Shown here: piece after piece, positions 18,425-26,740 of the stretch
Numbering within the stretch: the stretch's first letter is position 1
How the letters are laid out: each line of letters begins with the position of its first letter
Origin: Natrinema altunense
GTDB lineage: Archaea; Halobacteriota; Halobacteria; Halobacteriales; Natrialbaceae
Direction of reading: 5' to 3'
Length of the DNA stretch: 64,000 bases
Assembly (NCBI RefSeq): GCF_000731985.1
Contig: NZ_JNCS01000002.1
Coordinates: 495,547 to 559,546 of the forward strand
The notes under the pieces: generated by a model
Database searches by the model: none
What the model was told of the DNA's origin: nothing
Seen by the model: only the letters and a program-made list of their open reading frames with translations
Program-made: the position numbers and the translations under genes

Positions 18425-19468
18425 ATGACCGACGACATTCGACTCTGCCGTACGTTCCAGACCGCACCGGCCGCCGTTCCGAAAGACGACTCGGCGAAGT
18501 ACCTCACTTCCGCGCTCGAGGCGGAGGGGTTCCAGGCCCCCGACTGGCTCGTCCCCGACATGGAAGACGGGACGGCACCCGATATGAAAGCCGAGGGCCT
18601 CGAGAACACCATCGAGAAGGTTCCCCAGTACGACTTCCCCGGCGAGATCTGGCCCCGCGTCGAGTGGAGCTACGAGGACGAGGAGTACTGCGAGAAGGGG
18701 CGCAACCAGATCGACCGGCTCGTCGCCGAGATCGGCGACGAGATCGACGGTGTCGTCGTCCCCAAGGTCGGCCGTCTCGCGGACGTGAAACGCGCCGCCG
18801 AGGTCGTCGCTGAGGCGGAGGCCGAACACGGCTATGACGACGGCTCGATCGGCCTCTCGGTCATCGTCGAGACCGGTCGTGCCCGCTCCGATCTGCGCGA
18901 GATCTCCAAATTCGGTGCGGACTCCCGGCTCACCGCGCTCGTCTTCGGCCCCGTCGACTACGCCGCCGAACTCGGCGGCCGCGACCTCGGTGACGGCATG
19001 CCCCGCTGGGACGGCCTGCTCGAGGCCCTCTCGAACGAGGCCAGCGCCGGCGGCCTGCTCTCGATCGGCGGCCCCTTCGACGACCTGTTCAAGGAGCGTG
19101 CCGGCCTGACCTACTACAACGCCGACGAGTACGCCGATCAGATCGAACACGAGGCCCAGCTCGGGCTCGACGGCTCCTGGTCGCTGTACCCCAAACAGAC
19201 GATCCAGGCCAACACCGTCCACATGCCCACACCCGAGGAACTCGAGCGCGACGTGCACAAGATCGAACGCTTCAACGAAGCCAAACGCGAGGGGACCGGC
19301 GCGGTCACCATCGACGGCCAGATGGTCGACGAAGCGACCTTCAAGAACTTCCGTAACACCGTCCAGCAGGTCCGCGCGATCGACGACATGCGACCCGCAC
19401 AGACCGAGGAGTACTACGACGCTGAGCTGCTCGACCGAGCGCGCGACCTCGAGCTGTCCTACGAATAG
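18425..19468 (+). CDS. Beta-methylmalyl-CoA/L-malyl-CoA lyase (HpcH/HpaI, CitE-like)
   Basis: A 347-residue CitE-superfamily lyase. In the methylaspartate cycle this enzyme cleaves beta-methylmalyl-CoA to propionyl-CoA and glyoxylate. Visible family features are RTFQTAPA and the VPDMEDGTAPDMK metal/substrate region at the N-terminus, GVVVPKVG, SVIVETGRA (metal-ligand Glu) and the lid region LVFGPVDYAAELGGRDLGDG. The open frame reaches upstream into the hydratase gene, but the ATG 46 nt after that gene's stop matches the family. It is the last gene of the operon; the accessory island begins after it. Confidence 0.88.
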   Translation: MTDDIRLCRTFQTAPAAVPKDDSAKYLTSALEAEGFQAPDWLVPDMEDGTAPDMKAEGLENTIEKVPQYDFPGEIWPRVEWSYEDEEYCEKGRNQIDRLVAEIGDEIDGVVVPKVGRLADVKRAAEVVAEAEAEHGYDDGSIGLSVIVETGRARSDLREISKFGADSRLTALVFGPVDYAAELGGRDLGDGMPRWDGLLEALSNEASAGGLLSIGGPFDDLFKERAGLTYYNADEYADQIEHEAQLGLDGSWSLYPKQTIQANTVHMPTPEELERDVHKIERFNEAKREGTGAVTIDGQMVDEATFKNFRNTVQQVRAIDDMRPAQTEEYYDAELLDRARDLELSYE

Positions 19469-19687
19469 GGCTCGAGTCCGGCGGTGCTGCGTCGGGACCT
19501 GATTCTCACGTTTTCTTCGCCGCGTCTATTCTCTCGAGCAACCGGCCGAAGCGTCCGTACGGAAAACCGGTTGGGGATGTATGGCACCCCCCTGTTAGTA
19601 TATTGAGTACTCGGTGTTGAATCCCAGAGACGGCCTACCCTTCGTTTCGAAATACTCTTTTCGAGTACTAGAATGGATGCGCTATGG

Positions 19688-20450
19688 GGCACTGCTAGAT
19701 TGAACCCTTCTGTTTGAGTGCTTTGACTGGCGGTTGATTGTCGAGTGCTTGATGACTGCGGTGGTGGTTATAGTAGGCGGTGTGGGCAGTCAGGCCAGTG
19801 CCGAGCGCTGGCCTGACTGCCGTTCCATGTTTCATGGAACCGTTCGATTCGCATCGTATAGGTCTGAAAGAGCTTTTCAACGATGTTGCGGTCAGTGTAG
19901 TTGAGATCGCCGCTGAGATTGCTTGGGCACGGGCAGTCAGGTAGCCCACCCCATCAACGAGAAACTCCGCGTCTGCGACGCGGTGTTTCTCTTTCAGTTC
20001 CTCTAAAAACTGTTCAGCGGAATTTCGGTCCCTGTGCTTCGAAAGTCGTGCATGGAGCACGACTTTCGAATCGACATCAATCGCAGCGTAGAGTCACGCT
20101 CTCTCTTCGTTCCCTAGTTGAATCTGTTTCTCATCGACCGCAACACGGTCCGGTTCTGCTGTGAAGTCTTGCTCGTAATAATCAGCGTAGGCTTGGTACC
20201 AGTGCTGGATCGTGGCTCGGCGTCGTTCGACGCCGAACCACTCACAGAGGTCTCGACACTCTGCTAATAAGCCCGCTCCAGCATGGACAGCGCACGCCAG
20301 CCTGATCAGCCGGGCTGGCGTGCGCGTCCGATCACTATTCAAAAATCCCACACCAGAAGAACCCGTTACATCGACTTGGAGTTCTTCGAACAGCATGTTC
20401 CCACTTCCCTCGAAGAACTCCGCTCAGTTCAACCCCAATCTAGCAGTGCC
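19688..20450 (-). mobile_element. Decayed IS6-type insertion sequence 1
   Basis: An element of about 763 bp bounded by inverted repeats GGCACTGCTAGATTG (19688-19702) and its complement (20436-20450). It contains one broken transposase gene on the minus strand. No 8-bp target duplication is seen in the flanks (CGCTATGG versus TCAGTTAC), so the copy is old or its flanks were rearranged. Confidence 0.75.
19695..20396 (-). pseudogene. IS6-family transposase, broken
   Basis: DDE transposase remnant. The N-terminal part runs through RVAVDEKQIQLGNEERA and then hits an in-frame TGA exactly where the family has Trp (WLYAAIDVDSK follows). Further on, paired frameshifts destroy the stretch that in the other frame reads DLNYTDRNIVEKLFQTYTMR, before the original frame resumes at HTAYYNHHRSHQALDNQPPVKALKQ. 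With a nonsense codon and frameshifts it cannot make an active enzyme. Confidence 0.8.
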
Positions 20451-20454
20451 TCAG

Positions 20455-20769
20455 TTACCTCTTTTTATGTGACTGGATACCCCCAACGAGAGCACCTATC
20501 CCAACAGCAATAAGTGAGATTTGTACAATGTGACTGGTGTCCTTAAACATAAGCACGCCAGCGATAATAAGAGATAATATTCCAAACCCTGACATTACAT
20601 ATCCGAAGGACTTCGGTTGTACTACGATAATTAGTAATCCAATCCCGACGATTGTTGGATAAACTGTTGTAATACTAATTCCAGTGAAATAATATCCAGC
20701 GATAGTAAGACCGAATGTTATTACAGACAGCAATACCCATGGATATTGCCATCGGTTAAGCGAAATCAT
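20455..20769 (-). CDS. Small four-helix membrane protein
   Basis: A 104-residue, very hydrophobic protein with about four membrane segments (WVLLSVITFGLTIAGYYF; VYPTIVGIGLLIIVV; VMSGFGILSLIIAGVLMF; VQISLIAVGIGALVGG) and a basic C-terminus SHKKR. It is AT-rich compared with the chromosome and abuts the right end of IS element 1. The ATG before ISLNRWQYPW is preferred; an upstream ATG adds 20 poorly compatible residues. No family is recognised. Confidence 0.55.
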   Translation of the reverse strand: MISLNRWQYPWVLLSVITFGLTIAGYYFTGISITTVYPTIVGIGLLIIVVQPKSFGYVMSGFGILSLIIAGVLMFKDTSHIVQISLIAVGIGALVGGIQSHKKR

Positions 20770-20867
20770 ACCTCTACATTTGTAATAGAAATGTATATAT
20801 CTATCGTTTTGAAATAATAAATAATGCACTTAAATAGACATATTATAGAGGATGTCTAATGTTTAGA

Positions 20868-21641
20868 CTATGTTGGAATACCTGGAACTGGTGGAGTGAT
20901 AATACCTAATGCCAGTGCAAGCGCAATCACAACAGCCGTGGCAGTGATAATAACCTCTGGCGGACTAAGATCAACAGCATCATAGAGATCCTCAGCTAAG
21001 TTTCGAGAGGTATCGTAGAGAGCATTGGCCAACTCCGTAACGGAGACATCGTCTAAATCTGGGTAATCTGGGCAACGTGGCCCTATACACGCTGTATCAA
21101 ACCCGGCACCTAATTCAAGATAAATACAGCCAGAATTCTCATTCACCAAAATATTCATGCTGACCTCATTCTGGATGTTACCTGTGAGATCGTCATTTTC
21201 AACTTCTACGCTAGGACCATAACCAATTGATGTACCGATTGACCGACCAGTAAAGTGGCTACCGCCACAACTGAGCGACTCCTCCACGATTGGTGCTTCA
21301 GCAAGTGCACATAGTTCTGGACCAAATGGAATGTTCAGACACCAACTGAACGGGAGTCCGTCTGGAAGTCCTGGAACCCAACTAGGAATCGTAGCTTGTG
21401 TATTCACACCATCAGAATTGTTTTTCACATCATCATTCAACTCATCTTCAGCAATTCTCTCTAATTCTTTGAGAAGCGCTTCTTTCTCTTCTTTACTGAG
21501 TTCATAGCTTTTCTCAGTGGTCTCATCTGATTGAGCCGCCCCTACTGATGAGAGCGCAAGGCTAGATCCGACAACGCCAAACCCAGCTTTTTGAAGTACT
21601 TTTCTTCGATTGAAGCTATCATTTCTATCTGACATCTGCAT
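20868..21641 (-). CDS. Tat-exported protein with C-terminal hydrophobic helix
   Basis: A 257-residue protein with a twin-arginine signal (NRRKVLQKAGFGVVGSSLALS), a charged coiled-coil-like stretch (about 43-75), a central Cys-containing domain (WCLNIPFGPELC, SLSCGGSH, GCIYLEL, DTACIGPRCPDYP) and a C-terminal hydrophobic segment rich in Ile/Ala ending in TPPVPGIPT. The architecture fits a secreted and membrane-anchored protein; a halocin-like role is only a guess. An ATATAA box about 27 nt upstream supports the first ATG. It is AT-rich and lies inside the IS-bounded island. Confidence 0.6.
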   Translation of the reverse strand: MQMSDRNDSFNRRKVLQKAGFGVVGSSLALSSVGAAQSDETTEKSYELSKEEKEALLKELERIAEDELNDDVKNNSDGVNTQATIPSWVPGLPDGLPFSWCLNIPFGPELCALAEAPIVEESLSCGGSHFTGRSIGTSIGYGPSVEVENDDLTGNIQNEVSMNILVNENSGCIYLELGAGFDTACIGPRCPDYPDLDDVSVTELANALYDTSRNLAEDLYDAVDLSPPEVIITATAVVIALALALGIITPPVPGIPT

Positions 21642-21833
21642 CTGATCAGAATTTCCAATGGAACTTATATTTGGCTATCCCACATGGTATTAAAGCAATA
21701 ATTCAAAGCTGATTTTGTATTTAACATATAGTAAAATGTTTCCAAACATATTTATGTGGCAGTTGCTATGGCATTCAATATCTCTCAGACAGTTCGGTTC
21801 GCAAATCGTTCCGAGGGATAGTTATTTACCGTC

Positions 21834-22569
21834 ACTGTCTAGTTCTGCACCTTCTCAACCGGCGTTTTTCCACCGAGAGATTGATGCGGCCTCTAGTGGT
21901 TGTAGTAATAAATGAATTATTCAAGTCACTCTCGAACGCTCGCCCGACTGACCACCCATGAATTATGGAAGCGGTCGATACGCATTTTGAGGGTGTGAAA
22001 CCACTTTTCGATGAGGTTTCGCTCGGTATAGTTGACCTGACCGCTCAATCCTAATCGAGCAAGGGCAGTCCGATAGCCGAATTGATCAACGAGAAACTCA
22101 GCATCGGAGAGATCGTGTTTCTCGGTGAGTCGATGGAGAAACGCAGCCGCCGGATCGGTGCCATGCCGCCCAAATAACGCAACGTCGAGAATCAACGTTG
22201 TCTCGGTGTCTATTGCAGCGTATAACCAAGACCATTCGCCGTTAATCTTGACAGCAGTGTCGTCAACGGCGACCCGCTTCGGCTGCGCCTCAGGCGGGTC
22301 GCATACGCTGTCAGCTAGCCGAAGAATCCAGTTCCAAACCCCCCGTAAAGCGTTGAACGCCTAATTCAGCGAGAATCGTTGTTGTCGCTCGAAGCGAACA
22401 ACCGGTCTGATGGAGGTGGATGGAGAACGTCCTGACGGGCATCGCCGTCCGATTGTTCTCCCAAGATTCTTCTAAATCCGCCTCGTAGTTCTCACTGAGC
22501 AGGTCTGCGAGTATCAACCAACTCAACAGTACGACCTACTCACTTCTCAAACTGGCTCAACTAGACAGT
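21834..22569 (-). mobile_element. Decayed IS6-type insertion sequence 2
   Basis: An element of about 736 bp with inverted ends ACTGTCTAGTT (21834-21844) and its complement (22559-22569), enclosing a frameshifted minus-strand transposase. It differs in sequence from element 1, so it is a separate IS. No target duplication is found. Confidence 0.7.
21839..22526 (-). pseudogene. IS6-family transposase, frameshifted
   Basis: The N-terminal frame stops after a frameshift near 22335. The central frame then reads VWNWILRLADSV, PKRVAVDDTAVKINGEWSWLYAAID, AEFLVDQFGYRTAL and RNLIEKWFH, so the D, D and E catalytic residues are still recognisable. A second shift near 21925 moves the C-terminus (YYNH, stop, RPHQSLGGKTPVEKVQN) to another frame. 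At least two frameshifts and one stop make it non-functional. Confidence 0.78.
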
Positions 22570-22640
22570 TCCTATTCAAGAATGAGTTCATATATCTCAA
22601 ATTTACAATACCGCTGCTTGATAATAAATAAAAGAAAAAG

Positions 22641-23096
22641 TCATTCGCGGACAACAACTGTATTCGCAACGCGATCCCCAATTCGTTGATACCGGTCAGA
22701 TATGAGTGACACACCAATTCCAACGATATAGAAAGCTGGGAACCAGTCAATAATTCTAATTAAATTGCGCATAAAAGAGTTTTGCAAAGATGGCGGAGAC
22801 CCACTTTCGTGAGTAACTCTAATTGAAACAAGATATTTTCCTATCGTTTGTCCGAATTTCCACTCACAGATAGTGTGATAGCCGATTGCAAAAGTAAACC
22901 ACAGCGAGAGTCCAATAACCGCAGCCATGCCGCCTAAGTCCGTATGAACACCATTGCTGGTCTCGATATTTCCAGTGAAAAGGCCGACAATCGGTATCGC
23001 AATGAAGGTAAGAAGAAACCAAATAAACGAATCGATAAACATGGCAATCCCACGGATACCGACGCTGCAATAATCCGAATCAGTATTAGAAGCCAT
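22641..23096 (-). CDS. RDD-family membrane protein
   Basis: A 151-residue protein of the RDD family, polytopic membrane proteins named for conserved Arg-Asp-Asp residues. Here an Arg lies before the first helix (GIRGIAMFIDSFIWFLLTFIAIP), a helix-rich middle follows, then the typical GQTIGKYLVSIRV motif and an FMRNLIRIIDWFPAFYIVGIGVSL segment, ending QRIGDRVANTVVV. Some family members are cation antiporters, but most are uncharacterised. The ATG before ASNTDSDYC is used. It is AT-rich and part of the island. Confidence 0.78.
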   Translation of the reverse strand: MASNTDSDYCSVGIRGIAMFIDSFIWFLLTFIAIPIVGLFTGNIETSNGVHTDLGGMAAVIGLSLWFTFAIGYHTICEWKFGQTIGKYLVSIRVTHESGSPPSLQNSFMRNLIRIIDWFPAFYIVGIGVSLISDRYQRIGDRVANTVVVRE

Positions 23097-23482
23097 TCTA
23101 ATATAGAAGTTGCATTCCAGAATCATAAATACACCGAAATGGGAGATCTCCATTAACTATCGCGTTTATTTACTCCACAATATATAACTTAACATCGAGT
23201 AATGACGGCTCATTGCTTTCACGAGTGAGAGCGCATCTGAATGACGTACTCCTAACCAGTACTGGGCACCATCCTGCTGAGTGTAGCGAAGCAGGGCATG
23301 CCGAGACTCATCCGTGAGACACCCGCAGCCCCCCCACCGCTGCGAGCGTAGCGAGCAATTCGAAGAGCGTCGGAACAAGACTCGAGACGGGAGAATCTGC
23401 TCAATTCGACTAGGCCCGGCACCCGAGGAAACGGCGTATTCGCACGATAGAGGGCCTATCTTCTGATAACCGATCGAGCTAG
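23097..23482. other. Gap without a supported gene
   Basis: An open minus-strand frame of 120 codons crosses this region, but it has no start signal, an atypical composition (Arg/Ser/Cys-rich) and overlaps the PadR gene end. It is read as non-coding, possibly debris of older insertions. Confidence 0.4.
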
Positions 23483-23776
23483 CTACTCGTCGCTTGAGCT
23501 GAATCCATCGACGTACTGGTCTTCCCATTCACGCCGGGCCTCGAACTCGCGCTGGCCGCGGGCAGTGACCGCGTAGTAGTTCGTTCGCTTGTCGAGTTCG
23601 CCTTTTTCGACGAGGCCCTTGTTGACGACCTCGTCAAGGTTGGGATACAACCGATCGTGATGGATCTCTATCTCGCAGTAGTTCTCGAGTTCGTCTTTGA
23701 TCGCAAGCCCATGGGGCTCGTCTTGGCCGGCGATCGCATACAAGACATCATGTTGAAATGCAGTCAAATCATACAC
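23483..23776 (-). CDS. PadR-family transcriptional regulator
   Basis: A 97-residue winged-helix regulator: DLTAFQHDVLYAIAGQDEPHGLAIKDELE is the typical PadR start, and HHDRLYPNLDEVVNKGLVEKGELDKRTNYYAVTARGQREF covers the recognition helix and wing. PadR proteins repress nearby genes in response to small molecules. A TATATA box about 30 nt before the ATG supports a leaderless start. Its target is not apparent. Confidence 0.85.
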   Translation of the reverse strand: MYDLTAFQHDVLYAIAGQDEPHGLAIKDELENYCEIEIHHDRLYPNLDEVVNKGLVEKGELDKRTNYYAVTARGQREFEARREWEDQYVDGFSSSDE

Positions 23777-23899
23777 ATTTGGATTATTGAGTATGGGTAT
23801 ATATGCATTACTGAAAGTAGTGAAAGAAAGTGCGTGTTTCAGGGACAGGATTGCGTGAGAATCGAATCTCGAGTCTTGTCGAAACCACAGCGAGAGAAG

Positions 23900-24433
23900 C
23901 TATTCTGGAGTATACTCATCAAAAAGGACATCACTGACACTCTCAACGGGAGCATAGTAATCACATTCATCAACCCAGGTTGTGAACCAACTGTCAGCTG
24001 TTTCGACAGTGAGGTTGTCCCGAACAACACCACGAACGAGTAGCCCAATAGAACCCGTAAGGTTGATTTCGTATGTAGAAGCAGGGTTTCGGGCTGCACC
24101 GTCATCGGTTACGAGTGTGCCATCAGTTCTATCGGCAACAACGAATGCTTCCGCCTCACCAGGGTCGAGTTGGTCTCGAATCGTTGGATACGCTTGCTCG
24201 AGTTGTTCTGTTACACTCTTCTCGAGAGGAATTTGTCCAGTCCTGATGGCCTCAAGTGCGTTCTCAAGATACGGATACCCGTTCTCTATACCGCGTTGAA
24301 GTTCCCATTCAATGGCAGGGACAGTTGTTAGGTTCTCAAGTACCGCCGTAAGCCACGTTACCGACTCAGTACTCGCGAAGTTGCTCGACACTGTTGCATC
24401 AAGAATGACCGGCAGCGAAAACGACTCACTCAT
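23900..24433 (-). CDS. PIN-like toxin (VapC/DUF3368-type)
   Basis: A 177-residue protein of the PIN-like group, probably a ribonuclease toxin. The fold's acidic residues appear in VILDATVSSNF near the N-terminus, DPGEAEAFVVADRTDGTLVTDDGAAR in the middle (about 91-116) and SIGLLVRGVVRD towards the C-terminus. Its ATG overlaps the stop codon of the antitoxin remnant (ATGA), the usual toxin-antitoxin layout. Since the antitoxin appears truncated, the toxin may be inactive, silenced or controlled in trans. Confidence 0.65.
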   Translation of the reverse strand: MSESFSLPVILDATVSSNFASTESVTWLTAVLENLTTVPAIEWELQRGIENGYPYLENALEAIRTGQIPLEKSVTEQLEQAYPTIRDQLDPGEAEAFVVADRTDGTLVTDDGAARNPASTYEINLTGSIGLLVRGVVRDNLTVETADSWFTTWVDECDYYAPVESVSDVLFDEYTPE

Positions 24434-24645
24434 TCGATGTCGAGTGCTGTCTCGACCTCATCCTCGAGATCGTCCATGGTCTGTGGGCCAAGGCGAACCT
24501 CAACATCAGCCTCAGTGAGAATATCTTTCATCTCCCAGCGGGTGACATCAGCCCGCTCTGCAGCTTTCCCAAGGGAGATTTTACCGAGCACGTAGAGTCC
24601 GATCGTGGTCGCGAGCTCCTCAGTGAGATCGGCATAGAGTTTATA
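24430..24645 (-). pseudogene. UPF0175-type antitoxin, 5'-truncated
   Basis: The frame reads LYADLTEELATTIGLYVLGKISLGKAAERADVTRWEMKDILTEADVEVRLG and ends 1 nt into the toxin ATG. This matches the C-terminal helix-turn-helix-like half of UPF0175 antitoxins. Upstream is a stop codon (TGA at 24646-24648) and no ATG/GTG, so the N-terminal strand-helix part is missing. IS element 3 lies just beyond, so an insertion or deletion probably removed the 5' end. Confidence 0.55.
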
Positions 24646-24718
24646 TCAATTAGTTACTATGATTTCCAGCTACACACTCGAGCGGCAGCGTCATTAATGT
24701 GTCCTCGTCTGGCGCGGC

Positions 24719-25408
24719 CGTGTTTAGTTAAGCGTGAAAAGTGTGGCGTGCTGATTTTCAGCTAATTTATGGCAGAAATCGCACGCCTCAGTGGTAGTCG
24801 CGACTGGATTGAGTTGGATTTTGTGGAGCGAGAGCTGACACCGCGGCAGCTGATGGAGCTCGGTATTCGACTCCATCTTGCTTAATTATATCTTTCGAAT
24901 ACAGTTCTAGAATTGTGGAAGTTCGGTGTCGAACGATCGCGCAAAACTGTACACAATTGGGTACAGAAAGCCGATCTACAGCCAGCAACAGATGCGAACC
25001 CGAATCACGTTGCGCTCGACGAAACCGTGATTCAAATCGATGATTTCCAGTATTGGCTGTACGCTGCAGCCGATCCTGAAACAAACAGAGTCTTCCATAT
25101 ACGGCTATTTTCGACGGCCACGACCGCATTGATTGAACGTTTTCTGCGAGAACTAATCGAGAAATACGATGTCGAAGATGCGGTATTTCTCGTCGGTGAC
25201 GCGCAGCATCTTCAGACAGCACTCTGCCGGCACGGGCACCTATTTCGATACGAAAAACATGGAAATCGGAACGCTGTCGAACGTATCTTTCGAAACATAA
25301 AACAACGCACCTCCTCATGCTCAAACTGTTTCAGTCACGTCAAACCATCAACCGCATAATCGTGGCTCCAGCCTTCGCTGTCTAGCAGAGTGCTACAAAC
25401 TAAACACG
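24719..25408 (+). mobile_element. Decayed IS6-type insertion sequence 3
   Basis: Inverted ends CGTGTTTAGTT (24719-24729) and its complement (25398-25408) bound a remnant of about 690 bp with a broken plus-strand transposase. No target duplication is seen. It is a third, distinct IS6-type relic in this island. Confidence 0.7.
24769..25403 (+). pseudogene. IS6-family transposase, multiply broken
   Basis: The start is intact (MAEIARLSGSRDWIELDF, then TPRQLMELGIRLHLA) but a stop follows at once. The reading continues after a shift with FGVERSRKTVHNWVQKADLQP, NHVALDETVIQ (first Asp), YWLYAAADPETNRV, AVFLVGDAQHL (second Asp) and NAVERIFRNIKQRTS (Glu). A TAA replaces the expected Glu codon before SWLQ, and the tail is frameshifted. 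It cannot be functional. Confidence 0.78.
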
Positions 25409-25515
25409 ACCACACCATCGTAGCATGTATTTGTCACTCTGGGAAAATCTTATAGAGGTGAAAGAGATACAAGAATGACATGGAGATGTCTATCGTCACC
25501 AAAATCGCAGGAAAG

Positions 25516-25599
25516 CGGTGGGGATGGGATTTGAACCCATGAGGCTTGACAGCCACCTGCTCTCAAGGCAGGCGCGTTAGGCCGCTCTGCCACCCCACC
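25516..25599 (-). tRNA. tRNA-Ser (anticodon TGA)
   Basis: The minus-strand cloverleaf has acceptor GGTGGGG/CCCCACC, anticodon stem CCTGC/GCAGG with loop CTTGAGA (anticodon TGA), a long class II variable arm, and T arm ATGGG-TTCAAAT-CCCAT. The discriminator is G, as expected for Ser. Its 3' end faces the accessory island at 19.5-25.5 kb, a typical integration flank, although no duplicated attachment sequence or integrase was found. Confidence 0.95.
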
Positions 25600-25640
25600 T
25601 CACCTGCACGTTCTCCGCACGTTCAAAAAGGGTTGTCGGT

Positions 25641-26381
25641 CTATTCGCGCTCGAGCGAGCCGTCGCCGCCGACGGTGAGCCCCACCTCGTCGACGAACGC
25701 GGCCGTCGCCTCGGCACCCGGTCGGTCGGCCACCCGTCGGGCCTCGAGTCCGGCGACGGTCGCCCGCAACCCGGCCGGTGTCGCGACGGACGGGAGCATC
25801 GGTGCGAAGCCGACGCCGAGACCCGCGGCCGCCGCTTTTTCGGCGAGCGTCGACAGGTCCGGCGTCGCGTACGCGTCGGTGAAATCGATCGGCGCGGTAA
25901 AGCCGGCGAAGTAACTGCGCCCCTCTGTCGACGGCCCCAACACGACCTCGTGACGCCGGAGCGACATCGCCGCCCCGTCGATTTCCGTTCGGTTGACCAG
26001 CGGCACCGTCGGCTCGAGGACGCCCACGCTCTGGGCTCCCTCCTGCTCGAGCAGGTGCGTGACGGTGTTACCGATGCGAGCGGCGCGGTTCGAACCGACC
26101 TGCCGTTCGAACCGAATCGCTGCATCCTCGCCGAGCGCGTCGAGCGCGAGCGCCCGCACCTCGGCTTCGGGGTCACCGTCGGCGTCGTCGGCCGGCAGGG
26201 TCTCAGCGTCGCGGTAGTTGAGCAGGAGGTCGCCGCCGCTGCGTGCGACGGCCCAGCAGACGTCGGCGACGGTGGCCTCGTAGAGCGACGCGGCCTCGGC
26301 TTCGGTCAACGGCGATTCGTCGACGAGCGACGAGAGGACGAGTCCGTCGCGCGGCGGGTCGATGGGGACGACGACGATCAT
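25641..26381 (-). CDS. DUF2064 (GT-A-like) protein
   Basis: A 246-residue soluble protein whose N-terminus (MIVVVPIDPPRDGLVLSSLVDESPLTEAEAASLYEATVAD) and GPSTEGRSYFAGFTAPIDFTDAY block recall the DUF2064 group, which shares the nucleotide-diphospho-sugar transferase (GT-A) fold. The metal-binding DxD seen in active transferases is not clear here, so activity is uncertain. It is common next to tRNA and repair genes in haloarchaea. Confidence 0.7.
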   Translation of the reverse strand: MIVVVPIDPPRDGLVLSSLVDESPLTEAEAASLYEATVADVCWAVARSGGDLLLNYRDAETLPADDADGDPEAEVRALALDALGEDAAIRFERQVGSNRAARIGNTVTHLLEQEGAQSVGVLEPTVPLVNRTEIDGAAMSLRRHEVVLGPSTEGRSYFAGFTAPIDFTDAYATPDLSTLAEKAAAAGLGVGFAPMLPSVATPAGLRATVAGLEARRVADRPGAEATAAFVDEVGLTVGGDGSLERE

Positions 26382-26492
26382 GCCCTATCTTCCGAGCGCA
26401 CGGCCCTTGAACGCGGCGCTTCCGGGGGTCGCGGGACCGAAACCGCCGGGAAATGAAGATGAATTATAACGGTGTAGCTCTTCCGAGACGGT

Positions 26493-26711
26493 ATGGACGA
26501 ACAGTCGCTCGCCGGACTGCTCGCGACGCTCGTGATCACCGCGCTGGCAGCGCTGGGCGTGTACGGATTCAGCACTGGCTACCTACTCAACTCACCCGGT
26601 CCCCTCTTCGCCCCGACGATCGGCGTGTTCGCCGTCGCGGTCCTCACCGTCGCGGCGTTGATCGCCTCCGGCGTCGGCTCGAAACGCTGGCGCGAGAACC
26701 CGTACTGGTAA
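26493..26711 (+). CDS. Small two-helix membrane protein
   Basis: A 72-residue protein with two membrane helices (LLATLVITALAALGVYGFSTGY and TIGVFAVAVLTVAALIASGVG) and a C-terminal RWRENPYW tail. A TTATAA box about 28 nt upstream supports a leaderless ATG. It looks like a conserved haloarchaeal membrane protein of unknown role, convergent with the UDG gene. Confidence 0.65.
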   Translation: MDEQSLAGLLATLVITALAALGVYGFSTGYLLNSPGPLFAPTIGVFAVAVLTVAALIASGVGSKRWRENPYW

Positions 26712-26740
26712 CCGCTCGAGCCGCGATCACCGCCGCTTCC

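Noticed and set aside
19560..19590. Sequence slightly like the tRNA-Ser 3' end (ggttggggatgtatgg) as a possible attachment site
   Set aside because: Only a partial, gapped match, and no integrase gene is present.
20868..21641. Tat protein as a halocin gene
   Set aside because: No match to the known halocin C8 Cys pattern; only a loose architectural similarity remains.
23166..23528. 120-codon minus-strand frame after PadR
   Set aside because: Composition is not haloarchaeal-protein-like, it overlaps the PadR gene and no promoter or family is seen.
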